From Brucella gallinifaecis (lineage in GTDB: Bacteria > Pseudomonadota > Alphaproteobacteria > Rhizobiales > Rhizobiaceae), in assembly GCF_006476605.1 (NCBI RefSeq), contig NZ_ML636804.1, positions 124,001 through 188,000 of the forward strand: DNA of 64,000 bases, read 5' to 3'. The notes under the pieces are model-generated. The model made no database searches. It had not been told where the DNA came from and was given only the letters and a program-made list of their open reading frames with translations. The translations under genes and the position numbers were made by a program. Shown one piece after another: positions 36,466 to 50,769 of this stretch. How positions within the stretch are numbered: position 1 is the stretch's first letter; each line of letters starts with the position of its first letter.

Positions 36466-36492
36466 TGTTACAATATTGCTGATTTTGTAACA
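36466..36492 (+). repeat. left inversion site
   Basis: 27 bp, arms TGTTACA/TGTAACA with a 13-bp spacer; the dyad extends two bases outward (GC...GC), giving a 31-bp hairpin-like palindrome at 36464-36494. Confidence 0.82.
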
Positions 36493-36565
36493 GCAAGTGG
36501 TGCATTTCTACATCCTCTAAATCACGTAAAAATTAGTAATTTCAAACAAATAAAGTGAATAGAAA

Positions 36566-37165
36566 ATGTATTTTTCAGTTATTACTGATAAAGGTCAAAG
36601 GAAATACCTGACTCAAGCCGAGAGAGAACAATTCCTGAATAAATCCAAGGAGATGAAGCTTGAAATATACACTTTCTGTAGGCTTCTTGCCGAAACTGGC
36701 TGTCGTATATCGGAGGCATTAAACCTGCGACGTGAGCATATAGATGTTGCAGAAAAAATGGTTTCCATCGAAACGCTTAAGAAGCGCCGTGCCGGTACGT
36801 TCCGCAGAGTACCAGTGTCGGATGCGACCCTTTTGGCACTTATCAGCAGTTATGCAAATAACAATAACGGCAATGTAGAGGGACATGGAAGGCTGTGGAA
36901 CTGGAGTCGCATGACAGGCTACAGATATGTTTGCAATGTGATGAAAAAAGCCAACATAAAAGGAGACTGCGCCAGCCCAAAGGGATTGCGTCACGGCTTT
37001 GCTGTCGCCGCCCTTCAGTCTGGTGCGCCATTAAATCTTGTGCAACGCTGGCTAGGCCATTCCCATTGGAATACCACAGCAATTTATGCTGATATGATAG
37101 ATAATGAAGAGCGTTTCTTTGCTGAAAAAATATGGTTCGCACAGAACCAGGACGCACATTTATGA
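36566..37165 (+). CDS. small tyrosine recombinase (FimB/FimE-sized), inside the invertible segment
   Basis: 199 residues, the size of Fim-type inversion recombinases that lack the N-terminal core-binding domain of Xer/lambda integrases. Catalytic residues: Arg in ETGCRISEALNL (about residue 53), Lys in TLKKRRAG, Arg-His in PKGLRHGFAVAAL, WLGH and Tyr in TAIYADM near residue 181. The His of the HxxR box is Lys, as in the paralogue at 34716-35888. It is transcribed towards the autotransporter. Ribosome-binding site is weak. A weak hairpin lies at 37192-37210 after the stop. The two flanking sites are the obvious substrate. Confidence 0.9.
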   Translation: MYFSVITDKGQRKYLTQAEREQFLNKSKEMKLEIYTFCRLLAETGCRISEALNLRREHIDVAEKMVSIETLKKRRAGTFRRVPVSDATLLALISSYANNNNGNVEGHGRLWNWSRMTGYRYVCNVMKKANIKGDCASPKGLRHGFAVAALQSGAPLNLVQRWLGHSHWNTTAIYADMIDNEERFFAEKIWFAQNQDAHL

Positions 37166-37292
37166 GATAATTTTAGCCATCTGATTGCTCTCCCCTTCTG
37201 CGAAAAGGGGGATAAAACGTTGCAAGAATGCAACGAAATTACAAATTAGCCTCCATTTTCAGCCCACTCAGGCATTGTTCAGAACTTCGATC

Positions 37293-37330
37293 TTGACATA
37301 AAAAGCGGCTTCCCCCATTGAGCGTATAAA
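37293..37330 (+). promoter_or_regulatory. candidate outward promoter at the right edge of the invertible segment
   Basis: TTGACA at 37293-37298 and TATAAA at 37325-37330, just inside the right inversion site and pointing to the autotransporter. The gap between them is 26 bases, too long for a standard sigma-70 promoter, so only the -35 box is convincing and the call is weak. Confidence 0.3.
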
Positions 37331-37357
37331 TGTTACAAAATTAGCAATACTGTAACA
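37331..37357 (-). repeat. right inversion site
   Basis: 27 bp, arms TGTTACA/TGTAACA, spacer AAATTAGCAATAC; inverted relative to the left site with two mismatches, both in the spacer at positions outside the AGCAATA core. Confidence 0.82.
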
Positions 37358-37459
37358 TTGGTTTATATCAGTAAGTACTTCTCTAGTGCGATCTTCGCTT
37401 TAGAGTTGCTGTTTTGCGGGGTGGGTAAATTGCTTATGAGGCTTTTGCTCGAAGAAAGA

Positions 37460-37478
37460 GTGACAAATCTTTTGTCAC
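37460..37478. promoter_or_regulatory. perfect palindrome in the autotransporter leader
   Basis: GTGACAAA-TCT-TTTGTCAC, 8-bp arms, 3-base centre. Candidate regulator site, possibly for the AraC domain. A second one with the same layout (TTTCACT-TAT-AGTGAAA) is at 37779-37795. Confidence 0.5.
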
Positions 37479-37778
37479 CAATTGGGAACGATTGTTCACC
37501 AATAGAGTGCCGGTCGAGAGGATGGTATCGTGTTTTGCGATGCATCCAGTGGATGGCGGGGGAATATTTCAGGCGATATTCAGTCTATATTTTCAACAGC
37601 AGAACTTTCTTTTCGGAAACTTGTTTTGAAAAGTTTGCATTGGTCCCTCACAGGGTAAGGGCATGGGAGGGGGGGCAATCCCGCTATTGGAATCCCCTCC
37701 ATCTCTGGGAAAATTCTGTTTGTAGCTGCTTTGCTGGGCGGCGGCCCGTGGCCGTTGGCGCAAGCGGCAGAACAGTAT

Positions 37779-37795
37779 TTTCACTTATAGTGAAA
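37779..37795. promoter_or_regulatory. second perfect palindrome in the autotransporter leader
   Basis: TTTCACT-TAT-AGTGAAA, 168 bases before the chosen start codon. Symmetric site for a dimeric regulator, or an RNA hairpin; inferred. Confidence 0.45.
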
Positions 37796-37962
37796 TTAAG
37801 GGCGGAAACATCTGGCCCTGGAGCCTGGCTGGTTAATGATACCGGCAATTTCAGGAAAATCTTTCAAAGGGGTTGCGCCGGTTTCTGAAGGGAACCGGGT
37901 GATCTCCTTGATACTTTTTTACAATTCACAAAATGAAAATTTTTACAGGTAGGAGAATATTT

Positions 37963-43362
<5,400 letters not shown>

Positions 43363-43406
43363 ATGCACAGGGAATGCTTTAAAACTTAAATAAAGCAATT
43401 TCTTTC

Positions 43407-43446
43407 AACCGGCGCAGGATGATCCAATCCTGCGCCGGTTTTTTTA
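43407..43446 (+). terminator. terminator after the autotransporter
   Basis: AACCGGCGCAGGAT / ATCCTGCGCCGGTT stem followed by TTTTTT; very strong. Confidence 0.92.
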
Positions 43447-43471
43447 TAAAAATCCTTGCAGAATACGCATT

Positions 43472-43864
43472 TTAGCTGTCGACCAGCTTGAGACTTTTAT
43501 CAAAAACACGGAGCACACGTTCAAGTTCATTTCCACGCTTCATAATCAGGCCGCTTGCGGCAATGACAGAATAAGCGCCTTGTTTCTGAGCAAGTTTCGG
43601 TTTTTTCTCGACACGAAATAGTGGCACTTCGCTGGAGCGGCGAAAGATTGAAAAGATTGCTCTGTCGGCAAGGTGATCGATTGCATAATCGCGCCATGCG
43701 CCGGTTGCGACCATCCGGCCATAAATATTGAGGATTTTACCAAGTTCGTGCCTGTCGAAACTGACAGTGGCTGCCATTGGGCGTGATTGCCCCAGAGGGA
43801 TTACTTTGGACGCCGCCGGTGCATGAGATGATTTATCTTCATTTGCAGCACTTGGAATATCCAT
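43472..43864 (-). CDS. DUF2794-family protein
   Basis: 130 residues. The conserved core is FDRHELGKILNIYGRMVATGAWRDYAIDHLADRAIFSIFRRSSEVPLFRVEKKPKLAQKQGAYSVI, typical of this alphaproteobacterial family of unknown function. Start at 43864 (MDIPSAANED); the frame runs on upstream through a tandem repeat, where it would read CPxCPxCPxC, but the family does not include that. No catalytic residues are known. Confidence 0.88.
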   Translation of the reverse strand: MDIPSAANEDKSSHAPAASKVIPLGQSRPMAATVSFDRHELGKILNIYGRMVATGAWRDYAIDHLADRAIFSIFRRSSEVPLFRVEKKPKLAQKQGAYSVIAASGLIMKRGNELERVLRVFDKSLKLVDS

Positions 43865-43882
43865 GTTCTTTCTTTCATTACA

Positions 43883-43918
43883 GACTGGGCAGGCTGGGCA
43901 GAATGGGCAGACTGGGCA
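43883..43918. repeat. 4 x 9-bp tandem repeat just upstream of the DUF2794 start
   Basis: Four units of GRMTGGGCA (GACTGGGCA, GGCTGGGCA, GAATGGGCA, GACTGGGCA), 19-54 bases before the start codon, thus in the leader or promoter. Confidence 0.85.
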
Positions 43919-44426
43919 GAATGAATTGTGCAGCAAACAGAGCAAGCGGCGATCATCCTGCTTCATGGGTACATGGTGATGCTTTTATTAAATTTTTGCA
44001 AGGTTGTGTTTGAGTGCTGGAACTCCCGCCTAGATTGGTCTATATAAAATACATCCCAATTAGTTGCATATTAGTCGTTCACGAAAAGAGAACAGCTGTT
44101 CTTAATGGTGATCGCCGGCCACATTTTGGCCTTGTCAAATTCGCAATCCAGCCAGATTATGACGTCAGCATCCACGCGTTGCCTGAGACGGTTCGGTTCG
44201 GGTATGTCCGACCCCAAGCCCCCCGCCCAAAGGACTGCCCGAACCGAACCAACTCTTGATGGTTCAGCCGCTCAGGAACAGGCAATATTTTCCGAAATTA
44301 CAGGATAGTTTCTGCTGCTTTTGCATCAGCAGGAAATGCTATCGCATGGCGCGAAAGAAAAGCGGCCTTAGCGAAGAGATGAACCAGAATCTTGCATGAT
44401 GCGCGCTGAAGCAGTGCGCAATGGGT
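43919..44426. other. intergenic region between the DUF2794 gene and the RIME-like repeat
   Basis: No supported gene. It holds the 13-bp inverted repeat at 44190-44250, enclosed by CCTGAG (44183-44188) and CTCAGG (44270-44275). A frame at 44014-44259 (81 codons) has no start signal and no recognisable product. Confidence 0.5.
44190..44250. repeat. 13-bp perfect inverted repeat with 35-base loop
   Basis: GGTTCGGTTCGGG at 44190-44202 and CCCGAACCGAACC at 44238-44250. It could be an RNA hairpin or a relic of a mobile element; no T-run follows. Confidence 0.6.
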
Positions 44427-44531
44427 TTAGAGCGCATCCCGAAAAGTGTGAAACGGTTTTCGGACTAAGATGCGCGTTAAAACAAATATTTAGAGCGCCG
44501 ATCTGATTCACTCAGATCGAAACGCGCTCTA
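44427..44531. repeat. RIME-like mosaic repeat (full form), right flank of the island
   Basis: Two modules: TTAGAGCGCATCCCGAAAAG...GGTTTTCGGAC..GATGCGCG, then TTAGAGCGCC-GATCTGATTCACTCAGATC...GCGCTCTA. The first module matches the one at 59561. This layout is that of Rhizobium-specific intergenic mosaic elements; the name is applied by similarity to memory. Confidence 0.75.
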
Positions 44532-45410
44532 GAGACCCAGTTGAGCCTGTGGCTTAAATATGGCCGCGCCATAAATCTTGCCCAGTGATTTATTACCGTT
44601 GCTTTCCTGCAAAATGACAGCACAACCGCTCACATCCTTGCGGGTAAGTTCGGAGGCAGGCAGTTCGATTTTCAGGGCATCGCCGTCCCACATGCCGATC
44701 GTATTGATATCTGTTACCGTGTTGCGATAAGTGACTGACTGGCCTGCATTCTCGCCCTTGCTGATCGGAATTGTCACTGAATCACGCAGATAAAACATCA
44801 CGACATGCACAGGCTTGTCCGGCTTGTGACCGGCTGCAATCTCAATCGAAAGGCGCCCGTCATTTTCTCTGGTGATAGAAACAGGAATGTTGAGCTTGTT
44901 TTCAGTGAGATGGTTTTTGACGGTTTCAGCATCATTGCCGTTCATCTCAGTAGCGCCATTGACGATTGCCTGCGGTGTATAAACCATCTTGGCATTGAAT
45001 GAGTTGCGATAGGCATTCTGACGATCGGTATTGTCCTGAGTGGCAAGCGTATCGCGCCAGCCCATATAATCCCAGTAATTGACGTGAAATGACAGTGCCA
45101 GAATATTTGGATCATCCGCATAGGATGCCAGGTTCTTGTCAGCCTGCGGGCAGGATTTGCAGCCCTGACTGGTGTAAAGTTCAAGCACTGATGTACGCGT
45201 ACTGTTGTCCTGCGCTTTCGCAACGCCCTGCATTGTAAAACATCCGGTGAAGGCCAGTCCCACAGCAGTACAAATACAGCGTAAACCGGGTGCATATTCA
45301 CCCGATAGCCATGTATTGGTTCCATTGAATGGAGAGTGGAAGCTCACGTTTGTTTCATCCTGCAATCGAAAATTTTTAGCAAAACGGGCAAAACGTTTTG
45401 CATAGCGCAA
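44529..45410 (-). CDS. DUF1223-family exported thioredoxin-like protein
   Basis: The DUF1223 core is clear: VLELYTSQGCKSCPQADKNLA with CxxC, ALSFHVNYWDYMGWRDTLA, QNAYRNSF and YTPQAIVNG. A hydrophobic segment (CICTAVGLAFTGCFTMQGVAKA) precedes the core and suggests export, but it lies 45 residues from the first start codon, so the true start is uncertain and may be at a non-ATG codon nearer the segment. Function unknown; redox activity is inferred from CxxC. The stop TAG is formed by the end of the repeat at 44427-44531. Confidence 0.82.
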   Translation of the reverse strand: MRYAKRFARFAKNFRLQDETNVSFHSPFNGTNTWLSGEYAPGLRCICTAVGLAFTGCFTMQGVAKAQDNSTRTSVLELYTSQGCKSCPQADKNLASYADDPNILALSFHVNYWDYMGWRDTLATQDNTDRQNAYRNSFNAKMVYTPQAIVNGATEMNGNDAETVKNHLTENKLNIPVSITRENDGRLSIEIAAGHKPDKPVHVVMFYLRDSVTIPISKGENAGQSVTYRNTVTDINTIGMWDGDALKIELPASELTRKDVSGCAVILQESNGNKSLGKIYGAAIFKPQAQLGL

Positions 45411-45544
45411 TGCATAAATAATTGATTTGTACCTTTATTATGTAGGAACTGTGACGATCAATAGGAAGTCACTTTGCAGTGAGTTTCATCACAATCTTTG
45501 CATTGCCAGTGTTTCCTTTATCTCACTCTGCCAGTCTATAGGCA

Positions 45545-45576
45545 AAAAAGCCGCAGGATTTCTCCGGCGGCTTTTT
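45545..45576. terminator. terminator after acnA
   Basis: AAAAAGCCGC / GCGGCTTTTT stem with flanking A and T runs, 21 bases past the aconitase stop, able to act on both strands. Confidence 0.85.
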
Positions 45577-45596
45577 CATTTTACAATTTTTGTTGC

Positions 45597-48284
45597 TTAA
45601 GCAGCGAGATCGCGCAGAACAGTCTGCAAAATGCCACCGTTTTTCATATAGTCCAGTTCGTCCAGCGTATCGATACGGCAGATCAGTGGAACCTTCTTCA
45701 CAGTCCCATCGGCGAATGTGATCGAAGCATCGACCTTCTGGCGCGGGCGAATATCGGCGAGACCTTCAATGGTGATGATTTCGTCCCCCTTCAGGCCCAG
45801 TGTCTGCCAGCTCGTACCTTCTTCAAACACAAATGGTACAATGCCCATGCCGACGAGGTTGGAACGGTGAATACGCTCGAATGACTGGGCAATCACGGCC
45901 TTCACCCCAAGCAGGTTGGTGCCCTTGGCAGCCCAGTCACGCGACGAACCATTGCCATATTCCACACCGGCAAAGATGACGAGCGGAATACCCTCGGCCT
46001 TATATTGCATGGCAGCATCATAGATCGAGGTTTCTTCCTTTGAAGGATAGTGAATGGTGTAGCCGCCTTCGCGACCGTTTTCGCCCAGCATGAAATTGCG
46101 AATACGGATATTCGCGAAAGTGCCACGCATCATCACTTCATGATTGCCGCGGCGCGTACCATACTGGTTGAAATCGGCAATGCCGACACCATGGTCGATA
46201 AGATATTGCCCGGCCGGCGACTGTGCCTTGATGGAACCGGCAGGTGAAATATGGTCGGTGGTGATCTTGTCTCCGAAGAGGCCCAAAATACGTGCACCCT
46301 TGACGTCTGCGATTTGACCTGCCGACTTGCCCATGCCCACGAAGTAAGGCGGGTTCTGCACATAGGTCGAGTTATCGTCCCATGCATAGGTCTGGCCAGC
46401 AGGAACCTGAACGGCCTGCCAGTTTTCGTCGCCTTTAAATACATCCGCATATTTCTCCGAGAAGACCTTGCGGGTTACATTTTTGGCGATGAAATCCTGA
46501 ATTTCAGCCGATGAAGGCCAGATATCGCGCAGGAATACCGGATTGCCGTCCTTGTCTTCGCCAAGTGGTTCCTTGGTCAGATCCTTGGTGACAGTTCCGG
46601 CCAATGCATGCGCCACAACCAGTGGAGGTGAAGCCAGATAGTTGGCCTGAACATCGGGTGAAACGCGGCCTTCAAAGTTACGGTTGCCGGACAAAACAGT
46701 CGCTGCAATCAGGCCTTTTTCATTGATTGTCTTTGAGATCGGAGCAGGCAATGGGCCAGAATTGCCGATACAGGTCGTGCAGCCAAAACCAACAAGATTA
46801 AAACCAAGTGCATCAAGATCTTTCTGAAGACCAGCCGATTCAAGATAGGCTGCAACCACCTGAGAGCCGGGAGCCAGCGATGTCTTGACCCATGGTTTGG
46901 TTTTGAGACCCTTGGCAACAGCATTGCGGGCCAGAAGACCGGCAGCAATCAGAACGCTCGGATTGGATGTATTGGTGCACGACGTGATAGCGGCAATCAC
47001 CACATCGCCATGACCAAGATCATAGTCTTCGCCTTCAACAGGGTATCGCGTGGTCTGGCCTGTGGTCTTCTTATATTCGGTTTCAAGCGCCGATGCGAAG
47101 CCCGATCCGATATTCTCCAGAGCAATACGGCCCTCAGGGCGCTTTGGACCTGCCATTGATGGCACAACTTCGCCCATGTCCAGCTCAAGAACATCGGTGA
47201 AAACCGGATCTTCCGAACCGGATTCACGCCACATGCCCTGTGCACGCGAATAGGCTTCCACGAGCGCAAGACGGTCCTCGTCCCGGCCAGTCGTGTTCAT
47301 ATAGTTGAGCGTTTCTTTGTCGATTGGGAAAAAGCCGCAAGTTGCGCCATATTCCGGGCCCATATTGGCAATCGTCGCGCGATCAGCCAGCGTCATATTT
47401 TCCAGGCCCGACCCAAAGAACTCGACAAATTTGCCAACAACGCCCTTCTTGCGCAGCATCTGTGTGACGGTGAGCACGAGATCGGTTGCGGTCACACCTT
47501 CCTTGAGCTTGCCGGTCAGGCGGAAACCGATAACTTCCGGCAGCAGCATTGAAACAGGCTGGCCGAGCATTGCGGCTTCCGCTTCAATACCACCAACACC
47601 CCAGCCAAGAACGCCAAGGCCATTGACCATTGTTGTGTGGGAATCGGTGCCGACGCAGGTATCAGGATAAGCGACGATCACACCGTCTTCTTCCTTCGTC
47701 CATACGGCCTGTGCCAGATATTCGAGGTTCACCTGATGGCAGATGCCGGTGCCCGGAGGAACAACACGGAAGTTCTTGAACGCCTGCTGGCCCCATTTCA
47801 GGAAGCGATAACGTTCGCCATTGCGCTTGTATTCGAGGTCCACATTGGCTTTGAACGCATTGGGGTTGCCAAATTCATCGACGATGACTGAATGGTCGAT
47901 AACAAGATCCACAGGAACCAGCGGATTGATCTTTTCCGGGTCGCCACCAAGGGCCTTGAGACCATCGCGCATGGCTGCAAGGTCAACAACGGCCGGAACG
48001 CCGGTAAAATCCTGCATGAGCACGCGGGCAGGACGATAAGCAATTTCTGCACCGGCAGAGCCGCGATCTGTGAGCCATGCGGCAACGGCTTCGATATCCG
48101 ATTTCTTGACAGATCGGTCATCTTCAAAGCGCAGCAGGTTCTCAAGCAGAACCTTCATGGAAAATGGAAGTTTGGAAATGCCCGTCAAGCCGTTTTTTTC
48201 GGCTTCTGTCAGACTGTAATAGATATAGTCCTTACCGTTGACGGTAAGCGTTTTGCGGCTTTTGAAACTATCAATGTTAGACAC
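45597..48284 (-). CDS. acnA: aconitate hydratase (AcnA type)
   Basis: 895 residues, the usual AcnA/IRP length. Interconverts citrate and isocitrate in the TCA cycle. Cluster cysteines are in SCTNTSNP and [40 protein letters not shown] and the C-terminal [11 protein letters not shown] are family signatures. The bifunctional RNA-binding role of AcnA is known elsewhere but cannot be read here. It is divergent from the cytochrome c maturation genes with about 300 bp between, which hold both promoters. Confidence 0.97.
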   Translation of the reverse strand: MSNIDSFKSRKTLTVNGKDYIYYSLTEAEKNGLTGISKLPFSMKVLLENLLRFEDDRSVKKSDIEAVAAWLTDRGSAGAEIAYRPARVLMQDFTGVPAVVDLAAMRDGLKALGGDPEKINPLVPVDLVIDHSVIVDEFGNPNAFKANVDLEYKRNGERYRFLKWGQQAFKNFRVVPPGTGICHQVNLEYLAQAVWTKEEDGVIVAYPDTCVGTDSHTTMVNGLGVLGWGVGGIEAEAAMLGQPVSMLLPEVIGFRLTGKLKEGVTATDLVLTVTQMLRKKGVVGKFVEFFGSGLENMTLADRATIANMGPEYGATCGFFPIDKETLNYMNTTGRDEDRLALVEAYSRAQGMWRESGSEDPVFTDVLELDMGEVVPSMAGPKRPEGRIALENIGSGFASALETEYKKTTGQTTRYPVEGEDYDLGHGDVVIAAITSCTNTSNPSVLIAAGLLARNAVAKGLKTKPWVKTSLAPGSQVVAAYLESAGLQKDLDALGFNLVGFGCTTCIGNSGPLPAPISKTINEKGLIAATVLSGNRNFEGRVSPDVQANYLASPPLVVAHALAGTVTKDLTKEPLGEDKDGNPVFLRDIWPSSAEIQDFIAKNVTRKVFSEKYADVFKGDENWQAVQVPAGQTYAWDDNSTYVQNPPYFVGMGKSAGQIADVKGARILGLFGDKITTDHISPAGSIKAQSPAGQYLIDHGVGIADFNQYGTRRGNHEVMMRGTFANIRIRNFMLGENGREGGYTIHYPSKEETSIYDAAMQYKAEGIPLVIFAGVEYGNGSSRDWAAKGTNLLGVKAVIAQSFERIHRSNLVGMGIVPFVFEEGTSWQTLGLKGDEIITIEGLADIRPRQKVDASITFADGTVKKVPLICRIDTLDELDYMKNGGILQTVLRDLAA

Positions 48285-48583
48285 TTTAGTTCGTCCTCAT
48301 GCTGCTGGCCGGAAAACCAGGACGAACGCCTAGGCTTGCGTTTCAAGGACGCGCCAAGGTGCGGGTGCAGTCATTTCCGCTGTCCGTCCCGAAAACTGAA
48401 GCCTTTACAAGCGCCAAGTGTTTGAGATCGGCCAAAATTTCTTTCCACACCGACCGCTGGCATGGTAACTCTGATATAGGTTGTTTCTTAAAACGATTCC
48501 AGACAGATTATTGTGAACCGGCACCCTTGCGGCAAAATGTTACGTCATCCCGGTTTTTTTTAAGCTTGGCTCAAGGAGAGAAT

Positions 48584-49201
48584 ATGCGGCTTTCGGCCGA
48601 AAACCTGGCGGGAGAACGCGGAGGCGAGGCGATCTTTGCCAAGCTCTCATTTGCATTATCGTCCGGCGAGGCGCTGATTGTCACAGGTCCGAATGGTTCG
48701 GGCAAATCAACCTTGCTGCGTATTATCTGCGGATTGCTTGCACCTGAAGAGGGCCAGATTGCACTGGTTGAAGATGCAACAACCCTTCCCGTTCGTACGG
48801 CCTGTCATTATCTTGGCCACCAGAATGCCATGAAACCCGCCTTGAGCGTGCGTGAAAATCTTCTGTTCTGGCAAAAGTTCAATGGGGCAGCCGCACATGA
48901 TATTGGCGAGGCGCTGGAGGCTGTTGATCTGCCGGGTGTTGAACATCTGCCCTTCGGCTATCTTTCAACCGGGCAGAAGCGCCGTGTTGCAATCGCCAGA
49001 CTTTTGACCAGCTATCGCCCATTGTGGATTGTCGATGAGCCGACTGCGGGGCTCGACAGGGCATCTGAGGCGCGTTTTGCAGAACTTATGCGTGAGCATA
49101 TGCGCGACGGTGGAATGGTGATTGCAGCAACACATATTCCGCTTGGTCTCGAAAATGTTCATACGCTCGACATGGCGCAATATTCGCCCGAGGATGTGTG
49201 A
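48584..49201 (+). CDS. ccmA: heme ABC exporter ATP-binding protein CcmA
   Basis: 205 residues. Walker A GPNGSGKSTLLRI, signature LSTGQKRRVAIARLL, Walker B LWIVDEPTAGLD. With CcmB and CcmC it forms the system that releases holo-CcmE in cytochrome c maturation. Start at 48584 with AAGGAG 7 bases upstream; the frame runs on upstream without similarity. Stop overlaps the ccmB start. Confidence 0.93.
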   Translation: MRLSAENLAGERGGEAIFAKLSFALSSGEALIVTGPNGSGKSTLLRIICGLLAPEEGQIALVEDATTLPVRTACHYLGHQNAMKPALSVRENLLFWQKFNGAAAHDIGEALEAVDLPGVEHLPFGYLSTGQKRRVAIARLLTSYRPLWIVDEPTAGLDRASEARFAELMREHMRDGGMVIAATHIPLGLENVHTLDMAQYSPEDV

Positions 49202-49866
49202 TGCTTGCACTGTTTCTGCGAGATTTGCGCCTGAGTTTCCGCGCTGGCGGAGGCGCTTTGATCGGCATATTGTTCTTTCTGGCAGTGATTTCGGTGATGC
49301 CATTTGGCGTCGGGCCTGATCTTAATCTATTGTCACGTATTGGACCGGCCATGCTGTGGATCGGTGCTTTGCTGGCGGCCCTTCTTGGCCTCGACAGACT
49401 GTTTCAGGCGGATCGTGAGGATGGTTCGCTCGATTTGTTGCTGATCGGTGCGGATCGCCATATGCTGGCTTTTACTGTATTTGTGAAATGCTTCGCCCAT
49501 TGGGTTGCAAGTGTTTTGCCGCTGGTGATTGCTTCACCTTTGCTGGGGCTGTTCATGAATATGGATATGACGGCTGTGGCTGCGACCACACTCACACTTC
49601 TGGTTGGAACGCCTGCAATCACCTTTATCGGTGCAGTTGGAGCCGCTCTTGCTGTTGCACTGCCGCGCGGTGGTTTGCTGGTCTCGGTGATCGTGCTGCC
49701 GCTCACAATTCCAGTGCTGATTTTCGGTGTGTCGGCTTCTTATGGTGCAAGTGATGCCGTGGCGCCTTTTTTTGCACCATTCCTTATTCTTTGTGCGCTC
49801 ACCTTGTTCTTTGCAGTTTTGGGGCCGTTGGCAGCAAGTGCTGCTCTTAAAACATCGGCGGATTAA
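49201..49866 (+). CDS. ccmB: heme exporter membrane protein CcmB
   Basis: 221 residues, six predicted membrane helices, with FLRDLRLSFRAGGGALIGILFFLAV and DREDGSLDLLLIG as CcmB motifs. Starts at the ATG sharing one base with the ccmA stop (TGATG). Permease of the CcmAB transporter. Confidence 0.93.
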   Translation: MLALFLRDLRLSFRAGGGALIGILFFLAVISVMPFGVGPDLNLLSRIGPAMLWIGALLAALLGLDRLFQADREDGSLDLLLIGADRHMLAFTVFVKCFAHWVASVLPLVIASPLLGLFMNMDMTAVAATTLTLLVGTPAITFIGAVGAALAVALPRGGLLVSVIVLPLTIPVLIFGVSASYGASDAVAPFFAPFLILCALTLFFAVLGPLAASAALKTSAD

Positions 49867-49965
49867 ACAGGTTTCGCTGTGATAAGGTGATATTGTTCTC
49901 GGCAGAGTGTCGCAGTTGATTACGGTCAATTGAACGTCATAACGCCTCAGGTATAAGTATAGACT

Positions 49966-50769
49966 ATGACGAATGACATTGTGAAAACCACAAGTTGGCT
50001 TGATCTTGCAAACCCCACGCGATTTCTTGGTTTCGCGGGCCGGGTTTTGCCCTGGCTTGCCATTCTCTCGGCGCTGTTTCTCGCAGCAGGGCTTTATATG
50101 GTTTTCGTATCGCCTGATGATTACCAGCAGGGACTGACAGTGCGCATCATGTATATCCATGTGCCTTTCGCATGGCTTTCCATGATGTGCTACTCAATCA
50201 TGGCAATCTCAGCGCTGGGCACGCTGGTCTGGCGACATCCGCTGGCCGATGTTTCAATCAGGGCTGCAGCGCCTTTGGGTGCGGTGTTCACGGCACTGGC
50301 ACTTGCGACCGGCTCGCTCTGGGGCAAGCCGATGTGGGGAACATGGTGGGTGTGGGACGCGCGGCTGACATCGGTTTTTGTGCTTTTCCTGATGTATCTT
50401 GGCATTATCGCCCTGTCGCGTGCCATGGATGATCCGGCAAAAAGCGCTAAGCCTGTAGCCGTGCTCACGCTTGTTGGCTTCATCAATATTCCGATTATCA
50501 AATTCTCGGTTGACTGGTGGAACACGCTTCACCAGCCAGCATCGGTTTTCCGCATGGATGGCCCGACGATTGACGGCTCCATGCTACGTCCGCTTTTTGT
50601 AATGGCGATTGGTTTCACATTGCTGTTTCTGACATTACACATGATGGCCATGCGCAATGAAATCTGGCGCCGCCGCGTGGCCATGATGAAGAAACTTGCT
50701 CTGCGCAATGCAGATCGCAGCCGCCTGAAAAAAGAGTGTTCTCATGCGCAAGGGGAGGCTGCACGATGA
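49966..50769 (+). CDS. ccmC: heme lyase-associated protein CcmC
   Basis: 267 residues, six helices. The tryptophan-rich heme-handling loop is GSLWGKPMWGTWWVWDARLTS, flanked by conserved His (for instance YIHVPFAW and TLHQPAS). It loads heme onto CcmE. Separated from ccmB by 99 bp, so it may have its own promoter, and overlaps ccmD by 4 bp. Confidence 0.95.
   Translation: MTNDIVKTTSWLDLANPTRFLGFAGRVLPWLAILSALFLAAGLYMVFVSPDDYQQGLTVRIMYIHVPFAWLSMMCYSIMAISALGTLVWRHPLADVSIRAAAPLGAVFTALALATGSLWGKPMWGTWWVWDARLTSVFVLFLMYLGIIALSRAMDDPAKSAKPVAVLTLVGFINIPIIKFSVDWWNTLHQPASVFRMDGPTIDGSMLRPLFVMAIGFTLLFLTLHMMAMRNEIWRRRVAMMKKLALRNADRSRLKKECSHAQGEAAR

Larger units (their letters stand above)
36466..37357. 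mobile_element. invertible segment carrying its own tyrosine recombinase gene
   Basis: 892 bp bounded by two 27-bp sites in inverted orientation. Left site 36466-36492: arms TGTTACA and TGTAACA around spacer ATATTGCTGATTT. Right site 37331-37357: the same arms around AAATTAGCAATAC. The right site equals the reverse complement of the left at 25 of 27 positions, and both share the 7-bp core AGCAATA. Paired arms around a short core are the form of a tyrosine-recombinase crossover site. The segment holds one gene, the recombinase at 36566-37165. Inversion between such sites would flip the gene and any outward promoter. Inversion itself is inferred. Confidence 0.8.
37166..37962. other. long leader region before the autotransporter, containing the right inversion site
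   Basis: 797 bp without a supported gene. Contents: hairpin 37192-37210 (CCCCTT/AAGGGG), hairpin 37219-37234 (GTTGC/GCAAC), a TTGACA box at 37293-37298, the right inversion site 37331-37357, a perfect palindrome at 37460-37478, another at 37779-37795, and a GC-rich stem region near 37664-37698 (GGGAGGGGGGGCAATCCC...). The open frame from 37358 to 37888 has no recognisable protein and no start signal. Confidence 0.6.

Noticed and set aside
37358-37888. 176-codon open frame in the autotransporter leader
   Set aside because: It begins with a TTG without a ribosome-binding site, its product resembles no family, and it runs across palindromes. It is treated as leader DNA.
43865-43966. N-terminal CPxCPxCPxC extension of the DUF2794 protein
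   Set aside because: It arises from a 9-bp tandem repeat in frame; the family start is at 43864 and no extra support exists.
44014-44259. 81-codon frame in the gene-free stretch
   Set aside because: No ribosome-binding site, no homology recognised, and it spans the nested inverted repeat.
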